Below are positions 41,390-48,793 of a DNA stretch of 64,000 nt, in pieces. The position numbers and the translations under genes are program-made. Position 1 is the first letter of the stretch; each line of letters opens with the position of its first letter. Below the pieces are notes generated by a model. The model made no database searches. It was given only the letters and a program-made list of their open reading frames with translations, and had not been told where the DNA came from. This stretch comes from DASUPK01 sp963724665 (GTDB lineage: Bacteria; Actinomycetota; Thermoleophilia; Solirubrobacterales; 70-9): NCBI GenBank assembly GCA_963724665.1, contig CAVRVH010000007.1, positions 434,001 to 498,000 of the forward strand, in the 5' to 3' direction.

Positions 41390-42128
41390 ATGGATGCAGA
41401 GCGCCAGGGCCGGGCCGCGCGTGGCTCTGCGGCCCTAGACCGGCGCTTGCGGCGCATCAATTGGGTGGCTTCCGGGGCGTTCATCACCGGCGGCTCGCTG
41501 TTCGCTCTCGGCGCGATCGTGGCGCAGCTTGGGTCAGGTAATGCGTCTACTGCGGCCTCGATCTACCTGGTCGGTGGGGTCTTCTTCACCACCGGGGCCT
41601 ACACCTCACTGTTGGGGGCGATCAATGCGCCACGCAGCATCGACGCCAGCGGAGGACTGGTAGCGGAGCAGTGGCGCTGGTGGTCTTATGAGCCGGGACG
41701 GATCGATTGGCTGAGCACATTCGTCCTCTTCTTGGGGACGCTGGCGTTTGGGGTCAGCCTGGTCAATTCCTTCATAGAAGGGGCTCGGCACGCACGGCGT
41801 CAACCGCCTGATCTGGAGGCCCGAGGTTGTCGGCTGTGCGCTGTTCCTGCTCTCCGGGCATCTGGCGATGGCTGAGATCTGCCACCGCTTTCGACCTTGC
41901 CTCCGCAGGCGCGATCTCGGCTGGGGAATCGTGTCGGTCAATCAGATCGGCTCGATCCTCTTCATGATCTCCGCCATCGCCGCCTTCACCAGGCCTGAGA
42001 CGATGCAGCAGGTCAATATCACGATCGCGAACTGGGGGACGCTTACCGGCGCGCTCTGCTTCGCGATCGGGGGCGTCATGCAGGCGTTCGAGAGACCCGC
42101 AAAATCGGGGCCGGAAGCCTTGGCTTGA
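41390..42128 (+). pseudogene. YrhK-like membrane protein, frameshifted
   Basis: From the ATG at 41390 the frame gives LRRINWVASGAFITGGSLFA, TAASIYLVGGVFFTTGAYTS and RIDWLSTFVLFLGTLAFGVS. Near 41785 the family-consistent continuation GVNRLIWRPEVVGCALFLLS, HLAMAEICHRF and the C-terminal membrane segments appear in the next frame and run to 42128. One frameshift splits an otherwise intact YrhK-domain-like membrane protein of about 245 residues. Confidence 0.7.
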
Positions 42129-42252
42129 ACTGGCTCGAACCGGCAGCCCAAGAACCTGACCGAGCGAGTCGCGAAGGCCGTCTATTGGCGGAGGCCGACT
42201 GTGAGCGCTCCCTTCCGCCTGGAAGGGAGCGCTTCCAACGGGTCTGTGCCGA

Positions 42253-42687
42253 CTACTGCTGCTGCTTGAGGAGCTCTCCCTCCTGTTTGACGATTTCCTT
42301 CGACATCGCTGCCAAGGCCTCAGTAGATCGCTGGACCCGAACGGCTCGAACCCCAAGCTCTCGTCTGACGTCATCGTTCGCGTCCTCAAGCATGCGCTGC
42401 CACTCTGCGGTGTGGTCCTCGGCGCTTTCCTTCAGCTGGCTGGCGCGTTGCTCAACCTCCGTGCGGAGCTGATCCAGGACCTCACGCGTCCGGCTGATTG
42501 CAGAATCGATCCTGGTGCGAACCTCAGCTCCGGCTTCCTTGCGGGCCTCATCAAGATCCTCGATCGCGGCCTCGAGCTCCTTCTCGGCCCTCTTCTCGAG
42601 GTCCTTCTCCTTCTTCTCGAGGTCCTTTGCCTTCTTCTCGAGGTCCTTCTCCTTCTTCTCGAGGTCCTTCTCCTTTTGCCCCGGCAT
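42253..42687 (-). CDS. Long coiled-coil protein with tandem EKDLEKK heptads
   Basis: A 144-residue, almost entirely helical protein. Residues 5-32 are four heptads of the EKDLEKK/AKDLEKK type, encoded by 21-bp tandem DNA repeats. A charged coiled coil follows (EAAIEDLDEARKEAGAEVRT; RTREVLDQLRTEVEQRASQL). AAAGGAG lies before the ATG at 42687. Repeat number could vary by slippage. Structural or DNA/membrane-coating role is only a guess. Confidence 0.75.
   Translation of the reverse strand: MPGQKEKDLEKKEKDLEKKAKDLEKKEKDLEKRAEKELEAAIEDLDEARKEAGAEVRTRIDSAISRTREVLDQLRTEVEQRASQLKESAEDHTAEWQRMLEDANDDVRRELGVRAVRVQRSTEALAAMSKEIVKQEGELLKQQQ
42593..42676. repeat. 21-bp coding tandem repeat, four copies
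   Basis: Unit TTCTCGAGGTCCTTCTCCTTC on the plus strand is repeated four times with one changed copy (TTTGCC). It encodes the heptads of the coiled-coil protein. Confidence 0.85.
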
Positions 42688-42999
42688 CTTGGGCTCCTTT
42701 CTATCTCGGGTCGACGGAGTCCCGGGAGGGGCCGCCTTCAGCTGCGTGATTTCGCGCAGGCAAGGGCCGATCAAACCCGGGATCTCCGATCAGCGCATCA
42801 TGCAGATCGGGTGAAGTTCGGCCCCGGCCGTCCGTGGTCGCCAGCCGCGCGCAACCTGTATGCCTATTGATCTACAACAGAACTCTCAGACGGTCCATGG
42901 TGTTTGGTCCTCAGGCTTGGCGCTGCCGCCCCGGTGTTGGAGCTCTCGGGCCACTCAGCGTTGCGCGTTAGTAGGTCGGCGACCGCGATTTTCGGCGCC
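42688..42999. other. Intergenic region without recognisable gene
   Basis: About 310 bases between the coiled-coil gene start and the GAP gene stop; no convincing gene or repeat element seen. Confidence 0.45.
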
Positions 43000-43674
43000 T
43001 CAGATAACCGTAAGCCGCAACGTTCCGAAAGCCGTCAGCCCCAGGCCGACAACGACAGCCAGAGGGGCGACCACAATGGGCCAGCGGCTCAGCACGCTGT
43101 CCCGGATCCGGCCGAGAAAGCCGGCGGCACGCGGGCCCATCACCGCGCAGGCGATGGCGATGCCGATCAGCGGCAGGACGTAAACAAAGTTGTAGAGGCC
43201 GAGCAGGAAGAGCTTGCCCGGCGAGGAGACCCCCGAGCCAACGATGATGCTGATGGCGGCGAAGTACGGGAATGCCGTCAGCAGCTCGACACCGGCGATG
43301 CCGGCTCCCAACAGAGCCGCCGATTGGCCCGCGCCGCGGCTCCTCTTCGCTTCAGGCGGTTGACGATCCGCCAGCCCCTCGCGTTTGACCCAGATCCCGA
43401 CGCCACCCACGATCAGGGCCACCCCACCCGCGACGATCAGCCCATATTTGAGCTCGGCGCTGGGCTTCGGCAGCAGCGACCGAACGAGATCCGCGAGACC
43501 CAGCGCAATCAGCGCGCCGCCGGCAAAGGTGACGACGAACGCCGTGATCGCGAACGTCGCGGTGCGCCGTCGCGGATGCGGCCCGGCGACAAGATAAAGG
43601 GAGCTGAAGATCAGCGACGGATTGATCGAATCGGGCAGCGCGATCGCCGCCACGGTGAACGCCAGGCTCAGCAC
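43000..43674 (-). CDS. GAP family (Sap-like) membrane protein
   Basis: A 224-residue polytopic protein: LSLAFTVAAIALPDSINPSL at the N-terminus, FAITAFVVTFAGGALIALGL, a polar middle loop (KREGLADRQPPEAKRSRGAG) and FLLGLYNFVYVLPLIGIAIA. It belongs to the same broad family as the gene at 5670 but is more distant from it than the fragment at 36197. Envelope lipid handling is possible by family analogy. Confidence 0.75.
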   Translation of the reverse strand: MLSLAFTVAAIALPDSINPSLIFSSLYLVAGPHPRRRTATFAITAFVVTFAGGALIALGLADLVRSLLPKPSAELKYGLIVAGGVALIVGGVGIWVKREGLADRQPPEAKRSRGAGQSAALLGAGIAGVELLTAFPYFAAISIIVGSGVSSPGKLFLLGLYNFVYVLPLIGIAIACAVMGPRAAGFLGRIRDSVLSRWPIVVAPLAVVVGLGLTAFGTLRLTVI

Positions 43675-43803
43675 GTCGGCCTTTCTGCGAGCGGGTTTCC
43701 CGCTCGGCAGGTTTCCATGGCACGGCAGTCAACCTCAACAACGCGACCCACCGCTATCAGGCAATCCGTGTCAAGCAGCTGGGCGGGAGCCGCCCGCCGT
43801 CAA

Positions 43804-43974
43804 TCAGTTGGAAGAGCCGACGCGTTCCTTGAGCTTCTCCAGCGCCTCGACGGCCTTGTCGATTGCCGCGTCGATCGTGGAGCCAAGGTCCTCCTCGGTC
43901 GCGTTGCGAGCTTCCTTGAGGTCGTTGATCGCGTCCTGAAGGTGGTCCGACGCGGTCTTCTTGTGTCCAAGCAT
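43804..43974 (-). CDS. Small helical hypothetical protein
   Basis: A 56-residue helix-forming protein: MLGHKKTASDHLQDAINDLK, EARNATEEDLGSTIDAAIDK and AVEALEKLKERVGSSN. AAAGGAAGGA precedes the ATG at 43974. It is similar in style to the nearby coiled-coil proteins. Function unknown. Confidence 0.65.
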   Translation of the reverse strand: MLGHKKTASDHLQDAINDLKEARNATEEDLGSTIDAAIDKAVEALEKLKERVGSSN

Positions 43975-44030
43975 CCTTGTCCTTCCTTTCTTTGGGAGTT
44001 CTTTGGGTGCAACCCAGTCAGGCAGCGGAC

Positions 44031-44049
44031 GGCTTCTCGTCCAAAGCGG
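44031..44049 (-). repeat. A hairpin repeat
   Basis: Plus strand GGCTTCTCGTCCAAAGCGG, an A element in reverse orientation with an imperfect left arm, 57 bases upstream of the 56-residue gene. Confidence 0.75.
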
Positions 44050-44096
44050 CGGCCACCGACCGTCGCCTACAGGGGCAGACTGCCGGCGTATGGCGT

Positions 44097-44390
44097 TTAC
44101 AAGCGTTTCTCGGCGGCTGGTTCCGAACCAGCGACATCTTGCGTGTTTGCGCTCGACTGCTCCGGCTGCGGCGTCGCTGGGGCGGGGTGGATTGTTGGAG
44201 GGGGGTGCCTTCGCTTTCTCAGGGCCTTGATTGCCACCACCGCGGCGGCCACGCCCCACACGAGGAGCACGAGGTTGGCGATCAGCAGCAGGCGTCGACG
44301 GTGCCAACCCACACGGACGACGCGATACACGCGGTGCCTCCGGCGGCGACGGGCCCTCAAGTTGCGCTCTGCTCTGATGTCACGGCTCAA
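44097..44390 (-). CDS. Small basic membrane protein
   Basis: A 97-residue frame: basic N-terminus (RARRRRRHRVYRVVRVGWHR), one membrane helix (LLLIANLVLLVWGVAAAVVA) and a Pro-rich tail. The start would be TTG at 44390 immediately after GAGGAGG, with no spacing, which is doubtful. Its 3' part overlaps a T-arm-like palindrome at 44112-44136. Confidence 0.4.
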   Translation of the reverse strand: MSRDIRAERNLRARRRRRHRVYRVVRVGWHRRRLLLIANLVLLVWGVAAAVVAIKALRKRRHPPPTIHPAPATPQPEQSSANTQDVAGSEPAAEKRL

Positions 44391-44447
44391 CCTCCTCTAT
44401 GGAGGTCGCGCCCCGGCGATCCGGAAACCAGGATCGAGCTGTGCTTG

Positions 44448-44774
44448 TCAGGCGCCCGCCTCCATCTCGGACTCCTCGACGACCGCGGTGGCGAGACCTA
44501 GGGCGCGCGCGATGGCGCTGCCGGCGGAGGCCACCCGCGCCGATCCGATCACGGGAGCGATGGCGATCAGGACACCCTGCACCTGCTCCTCGCTGACGCC
44601 GAGCTCAGACGCCACCCCGAGGTTCATGAGGTACGAGGCTGGCGGCGCGCCGATCGACGCCAGTGCGGCGATCCGCACCAGCATGTAGGTCTCGGCATCT
44701 AGGCCGGCGGCCTCGGCCGTCCCTTCGTTCATCTTCACAAGCGTTTCGAGAACTGGTGCATTTGCCTCGGTCAT
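44448..44774 (-). CDS. Carboxymuconolactone decarboxylase-like protein
   Basis: A 108-residue all-helical protein of the CMD/AhpD superfamily: EANAPVLETLVKMNEGTAEA, DAETYMLVRIAALASIGAPP and SEEQVQGVLIAIAPVIGSAR. The CxxC of peroxidase members is absent; Ala and Ser stand in the region. AAGGAG lies before the ATG at 44774. Oligomeric, substrate unknown. Confidence 0.8.
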   Translation of the reverse strand: MTEANAPVLETLVKMNEGTAEAAGLDAETYMLVRIAALASIGAPPASYLMNLGVASELGVSEEQVQGVLIAIAPVIGSARVASAGSAIARALGLATAVVEESEMEAGA

Positions 44775-44986
44775 GTCCTGACTCCTTCTTGCCTCCATTC
44801 GGAGGTCGCTTGATTGTTCGGCCGTCTAGTTGAGAGTGGATGATGGGAGTGCCGGCCACATCACCTAGTTGAGGTGAGATTGATCTGAGGTCGGCTGGAC
44901 CTACCGGACAGCGGGCGGCCGCCCTTGCTCAAGAAGTGCACGAACGAGAAACGGCTTCTTGTCAGACGGTCGGTTGGGTGGGACCG

Positions 44987-45004
44987 CCGCTTTTCATGCA
45001 AAGC
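44987..45004 (-). repeat. B hairpin repeat
   Basis: Plus strand CCGCTTTTCATGCAAAGC; forms the B member of an A-B pair downstream of the TIR-like gene. Confidence 0.8.
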
Positions 45005-45005
45005 G

Positions 45006-45025
45006 CCGCTTCTCGTCCAAAGCGG
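45006..45025 (-). repeat. A hairpin repeat
   Basis: Plus strand CCGCTTCTCGTCCAAAGCGG, a perfect A element, one base from the adjacent B element. Confidence 0.9.
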
Positions 45026-45221
45026 TAGTGAGCTACTTGTTCTCGGCGGCGTGCTTCGCTGCCGCTTTCACGCGAAAGGAGCACTGCGCGTTGAACAAGC
45101 GCGGGGGCCACGAGCGAAAGTCATCGTTCACGAACCCGGCGTACTGCGACTCGCCGCCCGAGAGCCGCTGACGGCTCCGATCGTGAGCCGCATCATGGCG
45201 TTCACGCTACGCGGTCGGTGC

Positions 45222-46136
45222 TCAGAATGCGTTCGCGGCCGACTTCCACTCCCGGAGGCGCTCGAACAGCTCCGCCCGCTCCTCCTCGCTCCCGCCCTCC
45301 AGCACCTGGAGGTCTGAGGGGTCGGCTCGAAGGTAGACGCCGGCGGTTCGGGGATACAGCCCGGGGTCGCGTTCCGACCGTGTCGTGAAGTACCCGGTGC
45401 CGCGGTCGGCGGTTTCGAGCCTGAGCTCGCCGGTGCCCTCGAGCAGCGGGGCATTCGGGTCCCGAGGGCGCTCGCCCTTCCAGAAGTAGAAGATGCCGGC
45501 CGGATCCCTGCGCTCCTTCACAGCCTCGCTCCAGTAACGGGCCGACAGGGTGCCGTCCTCCTGCCAGGACCGGCCGGTCACGTTGAGGCCACCGTCGCGG
45601 TCCCGCGAGATGCTCCCGAGGCTCACCGCCGTCGGTTCGAACTCGTTACGCGGGGTCAGCGAGAGGTGCCACCAAAGCCCCTCGACCGCTCCGCGGCGAC
45701 CCTCGGTCTCGATCGCCTTGCGGAGCTTCTGGTTGATCGAGCGAACCTCGGCCGCGCTGGTGGCCGGCTCGTAGCGGACGGAGGTCAGCCCGAGCAGGTC
45801 GCTCGGCAGCTTCGAATCGTTCGCGTGGAGGATGAACGTGCGCCGGATGCCGAGCGCGCCGCCGAACAGCCCGGCCTCGAACACCACGTTGTCGCGCGGC
45901 GCCGCCTGGCCCGACTCGGACGCATCCGTCGTGGTCCAGTCGTCTTGGGCGAACACGAACGCGGCGAAATCGACTTCCTGGGAGAGCTCGACGAGCCGGT
46001 CGAGGGTGGACCGGCCCGGGTTGAACGTGGTCGTCCAGGGCTCGACGTCGACGACGTCCTCGAGCCCGCGCGTGATCGCCTTGAGCAATTTGGCCTGCTT
46101 GCCCGAAGATCCGAGGAAGATGCGCGGCTTGTTCAT
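45222..46136 (-). CDS. TIR-like nucleotide-binding protein (PF10137/CAP12-type), probable defence effector
   Basis: A 304-residue protein. Residues 1-125 match the TIR-like domain of Cap12/PycTIR-type effectors: KPRIFLGSSGKQAKLLKAIT, VEPWTTTFNPGRSTLDRLVE, DFAAFVFAQDDWTTTD, AAPRDNVVFEAGLFGGALGI and RRTFILHAND. The Glu in VVFEAGLF is the expected NADase catalytic residue. Residues 150-300 form a beta-rich domain (LTPRNEFEPTAVSLGSISRD; YWSEAVKERRDPAGIFYFWK) that I cannot assign; it may be the sensor. No CD-NTase or cyclase gene is adjacent, so it may act alone. B lies 244 bases upstream and A-B about 200 bases downstream. NAD depletion in infection is known for the family, inferred here. Confidence 0.85.
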   Translation of the reverse strand: MNKPRIFLGSSGKQAKLLKAITRGLEDVVDVEPWTTTFNPGRSTLDRLVELSQEVDFAAFVFAQDDWTTTDASESGQAAPRDNVVFEAGLFGGALGIRRTFILHANDSKLPSDLLGLTSVRYEPATSAAEVRSINQKLRKAIETEGRRGAVEGLWWHLSLTPRNEFEPTAVSLGSISRDRDGGLNVTGRSWQEDGTLSARYWSEAVKERRDPAGIFYFWKGERPRDPNAPLLEGTGELRLETADRGTGYFTTRSERDPGLYPRTAGVYLRADPSDLQVLEGGSEEERAELFERLREWKSAANAF

Positions 46137-46379
46137 GCGCGATTCATGATGACGGAGGCAGCAGGAGTCGGGATCTCGTCCGCGTGATCGACGGATTATC
46201 CTGCAGAGTGGCGCACGAACCCGCTGCTCAGCGCGCGCAGCAAGGAGGAGGCACGATGGCGAAGAGCGTTCGCGGCGGTAGGTAGGACTGCATGTCTCGT
46301 CGGACATCCTTGGCAGCCCTGTCGCGTTCCCATTGGTGGGTGGATATGTCCATCTGGCGGACCCTATCCCGCTTGACCT

Positions 46380-46399
46380 CCGCTCTCCATGCAAAGCGG
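46380..46399 (-). repeat. B hairpin repeat
   Basis: Plus strand CCGCTCTCCATGCAAAGCGG, one arm mismatch. GGTAG follows before the A element. Confidence 0.85.
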
Positions 46400-46401
46400 T
46401 A

Positions 46402-46422
46402 GTCGCTTCTCGTCCAAAGCGG
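46402..46422 (-). repeat. A hairpin repeat
   Basis: Plus strand GTCGCTTCTCGTCCAAAGCG with a GTAG tetranucleotide at its foot, followed by GCTA. It lies 40 bases after the stop of the exported gene at 46463. Confidence 0.85.
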
Positions 46423-46462
46423 CTACTTCACGACGCCCAGCAAAGGCTGCCGGCCACCTCGC

Positions 46463-47224
46463 CTAGTGGTGCTTCTTCTTGCACTTCTTGGCGATCACCG
46501 CTCCGCTCTTGTGCTTCTTCTTGTGCTTGCACTTCTTCTTCTTCGTCGGCGGCGTGACAGGACAGGGACCCTGGGTTGCCCCATTCGTTGGGCACTGATC
46601 CTGGGTCTCATCCCCGAAGCCGTCCCGGTCGGCATCGGCCTCAACCGTGCCCTGGAGGAGGAGCTCGGCGCTGCAGCTCCCGTTGGTGATGTACGTCTTC
46701 TGCGTTCCCACCGGGTGGTCGGCTCCGGGTCCCTGCAAATATCCGCACGCCGCCGACGGACTAATCACTCCAAGCTGCGGACCGCCTCCGATTGGGAGCG
46801 TGTAGCCGATGCCCAGGCGGTCTCCTGCGGAGATCGGCATACGAACCCCGGTCGCCTGCGTTATGTGGCCGGCGCCAGTCCCGTCGGCGGTTACCGGAAA
46901 GGCCACCTCAGGCCCGACATTCAAAAAGGTGAGGCCGGTGATGAGCCGAACGGGCCGGATCATCAAGGTTGCCGCGGGACCAGTGGTCCGCATCCTGAGT
47001 GAGGTGACCACCCCCGTGATGGGCGAGCCGGGCTCCTGGGCTCCCGAGGGAGTGTTGAGGGGGACGAAGTTGCACGGATCGCCGGGGCTCGCGCCGCATT
47101 GCTCAATCGGAGTCCCGCTTAGATCAGCCGCCCCGACTGTGGAGCTGGCGGATGCCATTGAGGGCGCCAGGGTCAGCGACCCGAACAGCCCCATTGCACC
47201 TACTGCGAGCAGAGCCCTACGCAT
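46463..47224 (-). CDS. Secreted protein with calcium-binding-like repeat and Lys/His-rich tail
   Basis: A 253-residue exported protein: signal peptide MRRALLAVGAMGLFGSLTLA, a beta domain also found in the proteins at 48794 and 38361 (PSGAQEPGSPITGVVTSLRM; ISAGDRLGIGYTLPIGGGPQ), a thrombospondin type 3-like DADRDGFGDETQDQCPTNGA loop, and a C-terminus of Lys and His (KKKKCKHKKKHKSG; KKCKKKHH). AGGAGGAGGCAACAGCC precedes the ATG at 47224. The tail could bind cell-wall polyanions or metals. Confidence 0.8.
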   Translation of the reverse strand: MRRALLAVGAMGLFGSLTLAPSMASASSTVGAADLSGTPIEQCGASPGDPCNFVPLNTPSGAQEPGSPITGVVTSLRMRTTGPAATLMIRPVRLITGLTFLNVGPEVAFPVTADGTGAGHITQATGVRMPISAGDRLGIGYTLPIGGGPQLGVISPSAACGYLQGPGADHPVGTQKTYITNGSCSAELLLQGTVEADADRDGFGDETQDQCPTNGATQGPCPVTPPTKKKKCKHKKKHKSGAVIAKKCKKKHH

Positions 47225-47328
47225 GGCTGTTGCCTCCTCCTGGGGAACCCTTGGTACGAAGGGCGAGACTATTTCGCGCCGACCGGGACTGTCAAGAGAA
47301 CCCATTGCTGCATGGCTAGTGTCAGGCC

Positions 47329-47556
47329 ATGCCCTCGCTTCGTTGTAACCACTGCGAAAAGCTATTTGAGTACCGCGAGCAGATCGTTGCCCTCCGAGAA
47401 ACCGACGCGGGCGTAGTCGCGGAGAACGAAACCGAGCTAGAGGCCGGCAGCGTTGAAGGTGCCTTTGAGCCAGTCGGCAAGTTCCACGTTCGGTGCTACG
47501 TCGCGATGCGGACGAGCGAGCCCGAGAAGTGGCCCGAGTCCCCCTTCAACGCGTAG
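47329..47556 (+). CDS. Small Cys-rich hypothetical protein
   Basis: A 75-residue protein: MPSLRCNHCEKLFEYREQIV, an acidic middle (AGVVAENETELEAGSVEGAF) and KFHVRCYVAMRTSEPEKWPE. The CNHC plus HVRC may form one zinc site. No Shine-Dalgarno is clear. Function unknown. Confidence 0.55.
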   Translation: MPSLRCNHCEKLFEYREQIVALRETDAGVVAENETELEAGSVEGAFEPVGKFHVRCYVAMRTSEPEKWPESPFNA

Positions 47557-47577
47557 AGGAGTGATTTTCGAACATCG

Positions 47578-47597
47578 CCGCTTCTCGTCCAAAGCGC
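47578..47597 (-). repeat. A hairpin repeat
   Basis: Plus strand CCGCTTCTCGTCCAAAGCGC followed by CTA; 40 bases after the stop of the small minus-strand gene. Confidence 0.85.
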
Positions 47598-47637
47598 CTA
47601 TAGCGTGCGGCCGCCCCGGCCCCCGCGAACTTCGAAG

Positions 47638-47802
47638 TCAGACGCGGGGAGAACGGCGCAGCGCTCGTGGACCGTTCGTCCGAGGGCCTTCGAGCCGCCA
47701 GCCGGCCTCAGGCGGATCGGCGAGGACGAGCTGCCCTCCGGTTGGGATTCGAATCTCGTAGCGCCCATTCGTGAGTGTCACCGCTGGTCCCTTCATCTTC
47801 AT
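47638..47802 (-). CDS. Small protein of a duplicated unknown family, copy 2
   Basis: A 54-residue protein: MKMKGPAVTLTNGRYEIRIP, then TGGQLVLADPPEAGWRLEGP and a basic tail. It shares TLTNGRYE and LVLADPPEAGWRLE with the gene at 24254-24451. The second ATG (47796) has AAGGA at better spacing. The family seems unannotated; conservation of Asp-Pro-Pro-Glu-Ala-Gly-Trp suggests a structural turn. An A repeat follows the gene. Confidence 0.65.
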   Translation of the reverse strand: MKMKGPAVTLTNGRYEIRIPTGGQLVLADPPEAGWRLEGPRTNGPRALRRSPRV

Positions 47803-48009
47803 TCCTTGCTCGTCGGTCTTCCGAGCAGCAAAGCCTCATCGCTGCTGTTCGCTGTCTGATCGGGATACGGGGATCACTCGTGGCGGGATTCGGAGGTGTG
47901 ACCAAGACCACGTTGGTGTGAGAACGCGGCGGACGCCCGCCCCCCGGTCTAACGGGTCGAAGGCCGATCACTGGCGGGTCAGTGAGAGGCCGCCGTCACC
48001 GCGAGAAGC

Positions 48010-48029
48010 GCTGCTTCTAGTCCAAAGCG
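48010..48029 (-). repeat. A hairpin repeat
   Basis: Plus strand CTGCTTCTAGTCCAAAGCGG followed by CTA. A degenerate B-like GCTGCATTCACGCAAAGGG follows at 48065. Confidence 0.8.
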
Positions 48030-48179
48030 GCTATCTGTCGGCTAAGTCTCCGAGCGACTCAGTTGCTGCATTCACGCAAAGGGAGTCGCGACCGCTTGCG
48101 TGCTTCTCCCGCCTCCTCAGCATGGAAAGGAACCTCTTCGACCTGGCGCTCGCTTCTCGCGCCGGTGACGACAGTCACC

Positions 48180-48368
48180 TCAGGCGGCAAGTGTGCCTCG
48201 GGGGAGATGCCTGCGGGGGATTGCGCCGTTCCTGGCTCGGCCGTGACTCTGTTCCCTGGCCGCGCTCATCCGCAGGGGTGACCTGGCTCTCCGCCAGGCG
48301 CGATGTGCGTCCAGCCGGATCTGGGCGGCGAGGTAGTTGTCATCTCGGTCGGTCTGCTCGTTGTTCAT
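48180..48368 (-). CDS. Small basic hypothetical protein
   Basis: A 62-residue frame starting MNNEQTDRDDNYLAAQIRLD then AHRAWRRARSPLRM, with GGAGG 7 bases before the ATG at 48368. The start is convincing; the Arg-rich C-terminal half may be read-through of decayed DNA. Function unknown. Confidence 0.4.
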   Translation of the reverse strand: MNNEQTDRDDNYLAAQIRLDAHRAWRRARSPLRMSAAREQSHGRARNGAIPRRHLPRGTLAA

Positions 48369-48539
48369 CTGATGCCTCCAAGTGCGGGGGATTGTCTGAG
48401 CGATCCTCGGCTCGTTCCTGAAAGACCGGAGAAGGATTTCCGAAAGATCAGGTGAAAGTAAGACCGGAAAGCACGTCCTTTGCCCAGCCCTTGTATGGAA
48501 CTTCCCGTTCGCTAGCCAGCTCCTCGCGACGCTGACACA

Positions 48540-48722
48540 GTGACCCCCAGAAGAAGCGGTTCAACCGCAGCACAGGTGCATCCCCGTCCCGATCTGGCCC
48601 CCGCGGACGGGTGCACGCATGCGGATCCGATGCGTCTCCGGCTGATCGAGTACACCCGCTACGGCACCTGGATCGGCTGCGTCGAGTGCGGCACGTCCTG
48701 GCTGATCCGAAGCCGCGACTAA
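48540..48722 (+). CDS. Small CxxC protein
   Basis: A 60-residue frame ending DGCTHADPMRLRLIEYTRYG then TWIGCVECGTSWLIRSRD. The C-T-H...CVEC pattern resembles a zinc knuckle. The true start is unclear; the N-terminal part is Pro/Ser-rich. An A repeat lies 40 bases beyond the stop. Confidence 0.4.
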   Translation: MTPRRSGSTAAQVHPRPDLAPADGCTHADPMRLRLIEYTRYGTWIGCVECGTSWLIRSRD

Positions 48723-48761
48723 GCCCCTTCCTGACCGTGAGTCAGGGATACGGGCAATAGC

Positions 48762-48781
48762 TGCTTTTCGTCCAAAGCAGT
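48762..48781 (-). repeat. A hairpin repeat
   Basis: CTGCTTTTCGTCCAAAGCAG, a perfect palindromic-arm A copy with TAG on both sides, about 12 bases after the exported gene's stop. Confidence 0.9.
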
Positions 48782-48793
48782 AGTCGACGAGCC

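Larger units (their letters stand above)
44775..45221. other. Intergenic region carrying a B-A repeat pair
   Basis: About 450 bases without a convincing gene. It holds the B and A repeats at 44989-45025 and, near 45060, a divergent GCCGCTTTCACGCGAAAGG palindrome that may be a third variant. Confidence 0.5.
46137..46462. other. Intergenic region with B-A repeats
   Basis: About 325 bases between the TIR-like gene start and the exported protein stop. Apart from the repeats at 46380-46422 no gene is seen; the promoter of the TIR-like gene should be here. Confidence 0.5.

Noticed and set aside
44112..44136. T-arm-like palindrome CGGCTGGTTCCGAACCAGC
   Set aside because: It resembles a tRNA T arm but no other tRNA part is recognisable; could be a decayed fragment or a coding coincidence, so not annotated.
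42904..44688. Plus-strand open frame of 594 codons
   Set aside because: It crosses at least four better supported minus-strand genes and intergenic repeats; no homology seen.
47737..47765. T-arm-like sequence (GGATTCGAATCTC)
   Set aside because: It lies inside the small conserved gene at 47638-47802 and encodes EIRIP; no acceptor or anticodon stem is present.
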